Assembly (NCBI GenBank): GCA_963970005.1
Contig: CAXAMN010026450.1
Location: 577,102 to 641,101, forward strand
Reading direction: 5' to 3'
DNA: 64,000 nt
Source of the DNA: Durusdinium trenchii
Lineage: Eukaryota; Sar; Dinophyceae; Suessiales; Symbiodiniaceae
The notes beneath the pieces were generated by a model. The model was not told the origin of the DNA and searched no databases. It saw nothing but the letters and a program-made list of their open reading frames with translations. Positions 33,240 through 42,299 of the stretch are shown one piece after another. The position numbers and the translations under genes were made by a program. Position 1 is the stretch's first letter; each line of letters begins with the position of its first letter.

Positions 33240-33704
33240 CGGCCAGTTGAGAGGTGGCATCCAGTTGGAAATGTAGTGATGTTCCTGGATCCAGGCTTGA
33301 TCGTAGTTGTCATGGGCATGGGAGGAGAGTTGGATTGGGGTGAAGTGATGCATATTGTTGTAGGAATGCCAGTATCATAAGGAGAGTTCTGCGGAGACTG
33401 GTATGCTGTTTTGGAGTTGTTTTAGCTTGGCACGCCGGTTGTGTTCCCGATGGGGGATGCCAATGCTGGTGGAGCCGATGTAAAAATGGCCGTGTTGGTG
33501 GTAGCATCGGTGTGGTGTGAGGTTGTTGAAATAGAGCTTGACGTAAACGGAGTTGGGTGAGAGAAAGTGGTGGTAATGATAGGTCTGGGGAAGCACCTGG
33601 AGGTGTTGTAGTCGTTGGCGCCATTGTTGGGAGCGTTGTGTGGAGGATGGATAAAGCAAAAGAGCACATTGTTGGGAGCGTTGTGTGGAGGATGGATATA
33701 GCAA
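33240..33704 (-). CDS. GIY-YIG endonuclease domain of the Penelope-like element
   Basis: The segment contains the signature FYIGST, the downstream Arg/His (PHREHNRR) and the C-terminal Glu/Asn region WIQEHHYISNWMPPLNWPF that pattern-match GIY-YIG nucleases. Upstream lies a 45-bp in-frame tandem duplication (33640-33725) encoding two copies of ALLLYPSSTQRSQQ. A TGA interrupts the domain at 33375-33377, followed directly by in-frame YWHSYNNMHHF. CGA to TGA by CpG transition would explain it. Confidence 0.6.
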
Positions 33705-33859
33705 AAGAGCAGAGTGATGTGGATGAGGCCGACGGCAAAGATGGCTTCGGCTCGTTCTATGTATTGGCTGTAGTGGATAAGTGTGGAGAGGGCTTGGTGT
33801 AAGCGGTGGAGGAGTTGCAAAAGGTTGGAGTGCGGCTGAAATTGGCTGGATAAGGAGAG

Positions 33860-35051
33860 TCAGCAGGCCACCGCTGCTCCCACGCTCACGATTTGCTGGA
33901 AGCTCTTAATCGTAAGCTTGTTCACACGAGTGAGGGGGAGGCCATAGCGGGTTGCTGCTTCCTTGAGCTGGTCAGTGGTGATTTTGTTGGTTTGTAAGAT
34001 GCGCAGGATTTCGTTGGCGGAGTCCTGGATGGCGGTGTCAAAAGTGCGCATCCACTGTTGGATGGCTGGTGTAGTCCATGCCTCTGGGACATCATCCTTT
34101 AAGGATGGATGGGGAGGTTGCAGGACGTCGGCCAGAGCTGGAGGCTGGTGGGGTGCAGGATCCGCAGGGGCAGTGGGAGCGCTGGGCAGAGCCGGAGTGG
34201 CAGAGGATCGACCAGAATCTTTGCGTGGTGTGAGCTCGAGCCCATGGGCCTGAAGTTTCTGGCGCGCTCTGGCGAGGTCATCGGTGGTGGACTTGAGGGC
34301 GCGAAGTGCAGAGCCTTCGGCAGCAGCTGGGGCATGGGTCTGGAGTTGCTCGGTGATAAGAGCAATGAAAGGGGCGTGGAAGGCGCGTGCCTGTGTTGTC
34401 TTGTTGGGGATGGTTGTGCCTTATAGTGTGAAGGGATTCGGCGATGATGGCGTCCAGGTCAAAGCGCCGGTCTCTGATTTCCTGGACGAGGTGTGTCGTG
34501 AAAACTGACTCGGCGATGCTCCTCGTCGGTATGATGCCACAGAACTTTCCATGGCTGAGCGTGCGGGCTGTATAGTCAGCTGTACCATGGTACGCAAGGA
34601 GCCATGGAAACACGTCGAACGTGGGCAAACCGGCTACGCCGATTCGGCGAGACCATTGCGTTGGCTGGATGATGCGATGGAGCTGGTGGCAGGAGTCTTG
34701 TACTGTAGGTGGAGGGAGAGGAACGGTGGCTGGTGTTGTTGGATGAGTTGGGCTGTGCTTGAAAGACGTGTTGGTCGGTGTGGTCGGAGCCGTGGTTGGC
34801 AGTGGGGGTGGTGGCGGAGGAGGGAAAGCTTGGCTGGCGGTGGGTGAGGAAGTGTGTGCCTGGTGTGAGGTGCCAGGCGATGGAGTGTAAGGGTGGTTTT
34901 GGTGAGCTTGTTGTGTGCGGACTGCATGAGTGAGTGCGCCATACGTGCCGGTGGGGGTGTATTGGTGTGGCTGTTGGCCTGAGGTCTGTTGCTGCTGTTG
35001 TTGTTGAAGAAGGTAATGCTGCCAGTAGAGCTGCTGCCATTGTGCATCCAT
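33860..35051 (-). CDS. N-terminal region of the Penelope-like ORF (about 396 aa before the first TGA)
   Basis: It starts MDAQWQQLYWQHYLL followed by poly-Gln, then a Pro/Thr/His-rich linker, a globular-looking block (WSRRIGVAGLPTFDVFPWLL, RRFDLDAIIAESLHTI), one +1 shift at about 34390, a predicted coiled coil (TEQLQTHAPAAAEGSALRAL) and a C-terminal helix (NEILRILQTNKITTDQLKEA). The length from ATG to TGA is 3n+1, consistent with a single inserted base. The next reading-frame block lies in the same frame across the TGA, so this is probably the N terminus of the GIY-YIG/RT polyprotein and not a separate gene. Confidence 0.5.
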
Positions 35052-35318
35052 GTTGAAGCGGAGCGTTCGAGCAAGATAGCTGTGAAACAGAGTAAAAGAA
35101 ATCACGGAAACAAGGTGATTGGACATGTGACCAACTAATCCAAGAAAACCTGCATTCGAACACGAAGCTGAAAGCAAAAACTGAAAAACTTCTCCAATTT
35201 TTCGTGGTGCGATGTGAAACGGTAAGCGGGCGCAGTGGATCAGGATGTCAGCGAGTTGGATGAAAATGAAATGTTCGTTGGCAACGCGAGTATATACTTT
35301 TTTTGGTCGGCGACCGGA

Positions 35319-35545
35319 GACCGGACCGTGACCGGGCCGGTGACCGGACCGGCGACCGGGCCGGGACCGGGCCGGGCCGGAGACCGGTGACCGGGCCGGA
35401 GACCGGGCCGGAGACCGGACCGGAGACGGACCAGTGACCGGGCCGGAGAGCGGTGACCGGGTTATTGGGGACCGGGCCAGAGACCGGGCCGGAGACCGGG
35501 CCGGCGCCGGACCGGTGACCAGGCCGAAGACCGGCGACCGAGAAG
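35319..35545. repeat. CCGG-rich minisatellite, block 1
   Basis: Repeats of GACCGGGCCGGAGACCGG and GTGACCGG variants (about 10-12 base subunits). Every unit contains the palindrome CCGG. A second block at 36510-36724 lies on the other side of the 62-bp satellite array. Confidence 0.9.
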
Positions 35546-35559
35546 GAAGTGGTCACTCC

Positions 35560-36475
35560 AACTTGACTTACTCTTTTGGGGATGTCGCCTTTCCAACTTC
35601 ACTCACCCTTTTGTAGGGGTAAAACTTAGAGAAGGATGTTGCCCAAGTTGACTCACCCTTTGGTGGGCCATGCAGGGGTAAAATTTAGAAAAGGAGGTTG
35701 CCATGTCAACTTGAGTTACCCCTTTGTCACCCTTTTGTGGGCAATGCAGGGGTAAAATTTAAAGAAGGATGTTGCCATTTCAACTTGACTCACCCTTCTG
35801 TGGGCAAGGCAGGGGTAAAATTTAAAGAAGGAAGTGGCCCTCAACTTGACCCACCCTTTTGTGGGCCATGCAAGGGCAACGCAGGGGTAGAATTTAGAGA
35901 AGGATGTTGCCTTTTCAACTTGACTCACCCCTTTGTGTGGGCAATGCAGGGGTAAATTTACAGAAGGAAGTGGTCACTCCAACTTGACGCACCCTTTTGT
36001 GGGCCATGCAGAGGTAGAATTTAGAGAAAGATGCGTTTCAACTTGACTCACCCCTGTGTGGGAAATGCAAGGGTAAAATTTAGAGAAGGAAGTTACCCTT
36101 CCAAGTTGACGCGCCCTTTGGTGAGCCACCCGAGGATAAAATTTTGAGAAGGATGTTGCCACTTCAACTTGACTCACCCTTTATGTGGGCAAAGCAGGGG
36201 TAAAATTCAGACAAGGAAGTGGCCCTTCCAACTTGACTCACCCTTTTGTGGGCCATGCAGGGGTAAAATTTAGAGAAGGATGTTGCCCAAGTTGAGTCAC
36301 CCTTTGGTGGGCCATGTAGGGGTAAAATTTAGAGAAGGAGGTTGCCATTTCAACTTGACTTACCCCTTTGTGTGGGCAATGCAGGGGCAAAATTTAGAGA
36401 AAGGAATGGTCATTCCAACTTGACTCACCCTTTTGTGGGCAATGCAAGGGTAAAGTTTTAAGAAAAATGTTGCAT
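35560..36475 (+). repeat. 62-bp satellite family, array C (about 14 units)
   Basis: Units of 62-63 bases read CAACTTGACTCACCCTTTTG, then GTGGGCCATGCAGGGGTAAA, then ATTTAGAGAAGGATGTTGCC, with occasional duplicated or shortened pieces. One unit at about 36115 carries GTGAGCCACCCGAGGATAAA, close to the consensus of arrays A and B. The short minus-strand frames inside (SFSKFYPCVAH) are by-products of the repeat. Confidence 0.9.
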
Positions 36476-36509
36476 GGATAAAAAACAATTGTTGACTGGT
36501 TGCAGGTCC

Positions 36510-36724
36510 GGTGGCCGGCGTTGGGGGGGCGGTGACCGGGCCGGAGACCGGGCCGGTGACCGGGCCGGAGACCGGGCCGGAGACCGGGCCGCAGACCGGA
36601 CCGGAGATCGGATCATGACCGGTCCGGGCCGGTGACCGGACCGGTGACCGGGCCGGAGACCGGACCGGAGATCGGACCGTGACCGGGCCGGTGACCGGAG
36701 ACCGGGCCGGAGACCGGATCGGTG
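36510..36724. repeat. CCGG-rich minisatellite, block 2
   Basis: Same subunits as 35319-35545 (GACCGGGCCGGAGACC), running directly into the 10-N gap. The gap probably hides more of this repeat. Confidence 0.9.
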
Positions 36725-36734
36725 NNNNNNNNNN
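36725..36734. other. Assembly gap (10 N)
   Basis: Ten undetermined bases at the edge of the CCGG minisatellite. Confidence 0.99.
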
Positions 36735-37050
36735 CTCTGTTGCAGTGTCTTCAACCTTGACTGGTGGAAGGTCGGCCCGTGGTTGAGTAGGGTCTGAGAC
36801 TGTGTACGGGTCTGTCAAGGCCTCCTCAATGAGGGAAGGACTGCGGTCTCAGTCCGGGGACTCAAGGTGCGTCATGGCACAGTCGGACAAGAAATGATCA
36901 GCGCTTGATGGAACAAAACGGCTGCAGGTAGATAATGATCATGAGAAATAAGTCCAATGCCTGAAAGTTGACAATCGTGCGAGTGACGAAGGGACCAGTG
37001 ACATTCACTTTTGATCGAACCGTGTTGGTTGGTGTCTGTGAGACTGGGAT

Positions 37051-37836
37051 CTAAAAAGATTGGCCGGTGTGCTGTCGCGGCGGGGAGATTGGCCAAGTTG
37101 CCGATGGTGACGACGAGCTATGCGGAGTGGTGGTTGCCGTCCAAAGAGATTGGTGGAGGTGGCTGCGGTTGGTAGGGGTGGGTGTGGATGTGATGTCAGA
37201 GAGTGGGCTGCGGTGGCTGATGTGGAGATTGGTTGTGTGGTAATGCCTGTTGAAAGGGTTTGGGGGAGGTTGTCTTTCTCGCGAGCGCGAGCGCTGGCGG
37301 GGGGCCAAGCGGTGAATCAGGCTGTGTTGGGGGGAGTGTGTGGCTGGTGTGTTCAAAGGTTGGAGGGGCGGTGTAGAAAGAAAGTTGCAAGTAGCTGATG
37401 GTGGGCACTTGGCGGACGGGTCCATACGATAATGGCCTGGTGAGCCCGGGGAACCGGGCAGAAACTGCAGGAGACGGATGCCCCGGCATAAGTCGGAGCT
37501 GACGGTCCCCAAATGGCGAAGATTGTTGCGAAGTTGTAGGTAGAGTCGATATGCTTGCTGGTCTGTGAAAGAAGAGGGGTAGGGAATAGGGTCAGTGACC
37601 AATGGGTGGTTTTGAATGTCAGTGACAATGGTGTTGAGGGTGGCAATCATCCAAGAAAGAAGCAGTAGCTCGGGCTGGTGAGTGGCCGAAGGTGCTAGGT
37701 AGGGAAGCGGGTTCCCCGGCAAAAAGTACCCAGCTGCTCGACCTGACGGGATGTCAGCGGAGGTGGGAAAAGGTGATGGCTCCATAGCCATCGGTGTAGT
37801 GGCATCCGAAGGCGATGCATCAAGGCGGTCCGGCAT
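37051..37836 (-). CDS. Pro/His/Ser-rich protein, 261 aa, with FLPGNP motif (paralogue 1)
   Basis: An uninterrupted minus-strand ORF runs from ATG (37836; MPDRLDASPSDATTP) to a stop at 37051. Residues about 40-125 look globular: AAGYFLPGNPLPYLAPSAT, QPELLLLSWMIATLN, DQQAYRLYLQLRNNLRHLG and RGIRLLQFLPGSPGSPGHY. The C-terminal half is low-complexity with a short RS stretch (RQRSRSRERQPPP). The N-terminal half is clearly related to the ORF at 38096-38631 (FLPGNP, QPEx, RLLQFxPGxPGxPG). I recognise no known family. It is the only ORF of the cluster without a frame break. Confidence 0.5.
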   Translation of the reverse strand: MPDRLDASPSDATTPMAMEPSPFPTSADIPSGRAAGYFLPGNPLPYLAPSATHQPELLLLSWMIATLNTIVTDIQNHPLVTDPIPYPSSFTDQQAYRLYLQLRNNLRHLGTVSSDLCRGIRLLQFLPGSPGSPGHYRMDPSAKCPPSATCNFLSTPPLQPLNTPATHSPQHSLIHRLAPRQRSRSRERQPPPNPFNRHYHTTNLHISHRSPLSDITSTPTPTNRSHLHQSLWTATTTPHSSSSPSATWPISPPRQHTGQSF

Positions 37837-38095
37837 GGCGACTGGCAAATTGGCGGGTATGCTGTGGCCGTGAGATTCTCAAAATGCTGCCGAGGAATGA
37901 AAAGAACATCAAATGACAGAGAATGCCGCCGAGGAAAGAAAGGAACAATATATGAGAAAGAACCAAGGATTTTGGCACAACAAGGATGCCATGAAGCAGT
38001 GAGAGGAGGTCTTTTGCTGCAAAAATTGTCGTAGGTATGTGAAACTGTGTGGGCGCCGCTCACTGGTGGAACATCAAGTGTTGTAAAGCTCTGCA

Positions 38096-38631
38096 TCACA
38101 CAATGGGGTGCCGGACGGTTGTCAGGGCCTGGATCGATCTTGTGAGCGTGATCTGTCTCGAGGAGTGTTGTGGGTGCCAGAACGGCTGCGAGTCGGTAGT
38201 GTTGTCAGGGAAGGTCACTGTGGGATCAACACGCCAATCGCCTGGGTGACCTGGAGGTCCAGGCACGAACTGGAGTAGTCGACGTGCTCGCTTCAAGCGC
38301 ATGGTGGCGCGGCCCAGTTCGACAATGCTGCGGTGGTATTGATAGCAAACTGCGTAAGCTGTGTGACCCCAAAATATGTCGAGGCTTGGAACAGGGCTGT
38401 TGGTGATTGGATAAGGCGTGTGACAAGTAGGGAGAGAAAGTCGAGAAGGGTGTGGAAGGCCAGCATTTCCGGTTGGAAGGTGAAAGAAGGCGTAAGGTGA
38501 AGTGGAGGGTTGCCCGGCAAGAAGTGTTGTGCTTCTTCAGTATGCGGAAACGTGCCGTTCAGGGTGTCGGTCGAAGTCGCTTCGCTTGTTGGTCTGGCCA
38601 GTGTGCTGCGGAAGAGGTGCTCGTTGACCAT
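38096..38631 (-). CDS. FLPGNP-motif protein, about 178 aa with one frame break (paralogue 2)
   Basis: An ATG in strong context (GCAACCATGG, 38631) starts MVNEHLFRSTLARPT. AQHFLPGNPPLHLTPSFTF and QPEMLAFHTLLDFLSLLVT follow. One frame change near 38340 moves the reading to SIVELGRATMRLKRARRLL then QFVPGPPGHPGDWRVDPT and a stop at 38096. The two frames together align along their length with the ORF at 37051-37836, so the break is secondary (an assembly error or decay). No known family. Confidence 0.45.
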
Positions 38632-38997
38632 GGTTGCAAAGCTGAGGTAAATAGAGCACAAGGGGAGCGGCGTTCTTTCAAAAGGCTGCGGATCAAAACT
38701 GAAATCAGTGAGGCAGTACTCTGAAAACATACAAGGAAAAAGTCACAACTACAAGAAGAAGGTTGAGGGAAACAGTGGCTCTGCAGTAGTGAAAAAGGTT
38801 GAGTGAAACAGTCGCTCGGTAATAGTGAAAAACTTGCAATGATAGCCGCGAGTATTTCCAGCAGCGCGCCTGGAGGAATGTGGTGAGACTACTATTTACA
38901 CAAAGTAGCTGCCGACCGATTGGTCGTGTTCGGCTTCCTGATGGCCGTCTTCACTGGTGTGGCCTGTCTCAGCTGCAGCTGCCGCATCCGCAGTGTG

Positions 38998-39718
38998 TCA
39001 GGCTAGTGCTAGTTGTGGAGAAGGAAGCGGAGAGGATGAGTTGGAGTAATCCGCAAGGGATTGCAGCTGTTGCGGGGATGTATAATGTGGGGCTGGTGGT
39101 GGTGTGTGAGGTGCTGGCGAACTGTCCGCGGGTGAAGTGGGAGTGGGAGAAATGAGAGGTGAATGGTGAGAAGGGTGAGCTTGTTGTGGTTGGAGAGAGG
39201 TGTCATGTCGTCGTTGGTCTTCCTGAAGTTCCTGCCAACGGCTCTGACACTGTTCAATAGAGAAGCCAACCCGGCGAGCAACGTAGTTCCAGTTGGGTCG
39301 TAGGCGGTTGTCCTTTTTTTAGCTCAATGAGCTTGAGATCAGCTTCACCGTCCCAATCGTCCCAGTTGGCGTCGGAATTCAATGGAGGTGGTGGTTGGCG
39401 TTTCTTCTTGGGTGGCGGCGGCGCTGAAGGAGATGTGTCAGAAGAAGAATGGGTAGATCGAGGTGCTCGTCGGACAGGCTCAATGGGTGCTGAGTCACAA
39501 GAGGAAGTGGGTGAAAGAATGGGGACTGCAGAGGAAGGAGGTGCTGGTAGTGGAGGGAAGGTGCGTTGAAAGTTGGGATCGACCTGTCCTGTGTGGAGCA
39601 GGTATAAGTTGTGCAAGTTGGCAAGAATGTCTGTGGCTTGTTGGAGAAGGCGGTGTAACTGGGTAAGGGCGATCGTGGTGCGGTGGATCAGCTGCGCTGG
39701 TGTCGAACTGGGATGCAT
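38998..39718 (-). CDS. Myb/SANT-like DNA-binding protein, about 239 aa with one frame break
   Basis: The ORF starts at ATG 39718 (AAGATGC; a longer in-frame ATG is at 39811) with an N-terminal helix (ALTQLHRLLQQATDILANLH). A Pro/Ser linker with a basic PPPKKKRQPPP (a possible nuclear signal) follows, then WDDWDGEADLKLIELKK. At an A7 run (about 39318-39324) the frame shifts by one, and the other frame continues DNRLRPNWNYVARRVGFS then IEQCQSRWQELQ, completing a Myb/SANT helix-turn-helix with the expected spaced Trp residues. The stop is at 38998. Total length is 3x240+1, so one extra base accounts for the break. DNA binding is inferred from the fold only. Confidence 0.5.
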
Positions 39719-40181
39719 CTTGGATGATAGCTTGGATGATGAGTGCCAATGATGATGATAGTCAGCAGCAGCGGCTCCGCAGCGCGTCCCAGTGGCGGTG
39801 CAGCACAACATGCAGTGACGACACGAGCGTGCGTATGAATTAAATTGTGAATTGTTCGAGCATGAATTGTGCAGAGAATTCGGTCACAAAGAATAGTGTC
39901 CTCATGGGGGGCCCAGCGAAAATTCAAGATCCGAATCAAAAGGCCTGCAAAAACCATAGAGAAAGGAAACGGGGAGGTCTTTTGCTCAAAAACAAACATT
40001 GAGGTTACCGCATGAGCAAACTCTCGTGCAGAGATTCCCGCCCGGCAACATATCAACTGGACGGCGGTTCAATGAATTAGACCGGCTGCTCGCCCAGATT
40101 TTCCGCTGGAAGGTAGGTATGTGGCTGGAGTGAAACTGTGGCTGAGGTGGCGCTCAGGGTGTAGGTTGGCAGTGGAGGTGA

Positions 40182-41950
40182 TCATGTGGTTGGTGTTGTT
40201 GCGTTGCACATGACTGACCAGGCAATGCCCTTGATAATGGCATTGTCGGGGTGAATCACCCAGGATTTTGCGTTGGCATGGTGTACAGCGCCATGGTGTT
40301 TTTGAAGCAATCGCATGGCGTGTTCTTCGCCACCGGTGGTGAACTTCGTGCCTTGGCCCCAGGCCAAAATGTTGAGGATTACTGAGTGAACGTTTTTTGA
40401 TAAGTTCCAGGTGTTGTGAAGAATGCGCGCGTGTTCGGAGTTGTCGTGGTTGAGTTGGTGGGTGATGCGGACGCCCGCGGCCTTGTTGGAGGATGTTGGT
40501 GATGTTGCCACGAGGGCCTGTGTGACCTGCGTTGAGGTGGAACATCTCGGGTGTGTTGGCTGTGGCACGGGTTGCAGGTGGAGGAAAGGTGCGGGTAGCT
40601 TTCTGAACGAGACTGGGAATGGTGAGGCAGTGGTATTGGTAGAGGTCGTATGTATTGGTGGAGTTGTTCCACTTGACGTGTGTGAATTGGCGAAAGTCGG
40701 AGATGTCTTTGTAAGTGAAACCGCTGTCGAGGAGGTTGTGGTTTGTTGGGTGAGCCAAACTGTTCGGCACGCCAATCAAGCCAATGTTCCAGTTGTTCTT
40801 GGGGTGTGTATTGCTGTAGCTGGGAGGTAGGGCGCCAATGTCGATCCGGTCGGCGCAAAGCTGGGATGGTGGGATATTCTGTCTGAGACAGGGCGGTGAC
40901 AGCGTCTTGCTGTGTGGAGTCGTTGTTGGGACGAAGTGAAATGGGGTGTCTGGAGCGGCTGCGCGAGCGGCTGTCAGAGTAGGAATAGAAAGAGGAGGTG
41001 GAGGGAGAACGTGGGCGGCGGTGTCGTGATGAACGATGTCGGTGAGATGAGCTCTGCTTTTTGTTGGAGTGTGGTTGAGATTGTCTGGCGCTATGGCGTC
41101 TGGCGCGCCGTCCCCGGGTGTGATGACGACGGTGTGTGTGGCGAGAGTGGTGGTCCGAGCTCGCCTGCTTTGTGGGCGCTAGTGGTGGCGGAGCGGTGGC
41201 CGGCTGAGGTTGTTGTGGTTGTTGTTGGTGAGAGGTGGGTGAGTCGGCTTGTTGCTGTGATTCTGGCTGTGTGGGAGAGGTGATAGCTGAGGGTGGGGGT
41301 GGGCGCGGTTTGTCTGCAGGTTTGGAGGACGGGTGGTCTGCTGCAGGTTGGTTGGCCTGAGGTGAATGCACTGTGGTTGGTGAGGTTGGAAGGTCCGCTG
41401 TTGTTGTGTGGGGAGATGGTGATGGGTTTGCAGCTGCTGCGTGCTCTGGTGCAGCCTGGGATGTGTTGGAATTGGTCTGTGCTTGGGGCGGCGCCCCGGT
41501 GGTAGGGTGAACAACCGGTGGGAAGACGGAATATGGTTGCCAAACGCCTTGGCTGTAGTCCCAGGGAGGTGGGGTTGTTGGGCCGGGTGGTGATGAAGGA
41601 TGTGGAACCTGAGTAGCAGGGTGCGGGTGTGGTGGCTGATGCTGGAGGACCAAGGTCGGTGGTTGTGATGGCAAAGGCTCTTGCTGCTGGATTGGGATTG
41701 GGATTGGGTATGCTTGGGGATGTGGTACTGGAAGAGTGAGTTGTAATGGAGGCTGAAATTGTGGCAAAGGTGTAGGTTGCCATGTTGGCTGAGGCATGTG
41801 ATGTAGTGTCGGCATCATTTGTGGTTGAAGGGAAGGTGCAGCGGCGTGTGCCGGATGTATGGGGATTGTAGGAGCTGTGGGAGTTGGTGGCTGTTGGGGC
41901 CAATATGGATATGGCCACGGATATTGCGTTGTTGAATGTGAGGCCACTTC
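40182..41950 (-). CDS. Large Pro/Gln/His-rich protein with RS domain (about 590 aa, two frame breaks)
   Basis: The minus-strand frame opens after a stop near 41958 without an obvious ATG. A possible start in another frame is at 42072 (MDNTITNVHL). About 300 residues are low-complexity and rich in Pro, Gln, Thr and His. An RS segment follows (SYSDSRSRSRSRHPIS, about 40945-40990) and then a more globular C terminus. At a TTT run near 40772 the frame shifts by one to LAHPTNHNLLDSGFTYKDIS then FRQFTHVKWNNSTNTYDLYQ. A second shift near 40520 leads to ARILHNTWNLSKNVHSVIL and EEHAMRLLQKHHGAVHHA, ending at a TGA at 40182. RS repeats are typical of splicing-linked nuclear proteins, but no RRM is visible. 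Family unknown. Confidence 0.45.
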
Positions 41951-42299
41951 AAAAGCTCAGACAAAGTCGGACCGGCCGCGCAATGGCACCGGCGCGGGGC
42001 AGCGGCTAGCAATGATGCCTGCTGAAAAGGTGAAATGATGGTGAGGTGAACATTGGTGATGGTATTATCCATAATGGTATGAGATGAAGTGGCGTGAGAT
42101 GATCCGCAATGTGATGACTTGTGAGAGGGTGATAGAAACGGAGAAAGACTTGAGATGACAATGAGGTGAAATGATATGAGTATGTGATACTGACGGTGGT
42201 AACTGTACATCCTTGAAAAGTCTGTGATTGGCTGCAAAAACACTCCAGCGTGAATCAAACCGTAACAACAAGCATCATGCATCAAGAAATCTGAAAGGT

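Larger units (their letters stand above)
31750..35051 (-). pseudogene. Penelope-like retroelement ORF: poly-Q/coiled-coil N terminus, GIY-YIG nuclease, reverse transcriptase (disrupted, 3' truncated)
   Basis: On the minus strand an ATG at 35051 opens a Gln-rich N terminus, then a helical segment (ALRALKSTTDDLARARQKL). A TGA at 33860-33862 interrupts the frame. The same frame continues into a GIY-YIG nuclease domain (33240-33560; HFYIGSTSIGIPHREHNRR, then WIQEHHYISNWMPPLN), broken by TGA at 33375-33377. Reverse-transcriptase sequence follows (KYKWGFRKDFTIPYGIV, GRTIISYFQSLSGN and a palm motif A DDLVGFFSS spread over two frames near 31870). GIY-YIG upstream of the RT is the permuted order of Naiad/Chlamys-type Penelope-like elements. 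The catalytic YxDD region is missing because homology stops at about 31750, near a possible donor GCTGAG|GTGATAG. At least four single-base frame changes and two TGA codons make this copy inactive as assembled. Confidence 0.65.

Noticed and set aside
35698..36177. Short frames with repeated SFSKFYPC
   Set aside because: They are by-products of the 62-bp satellite array.
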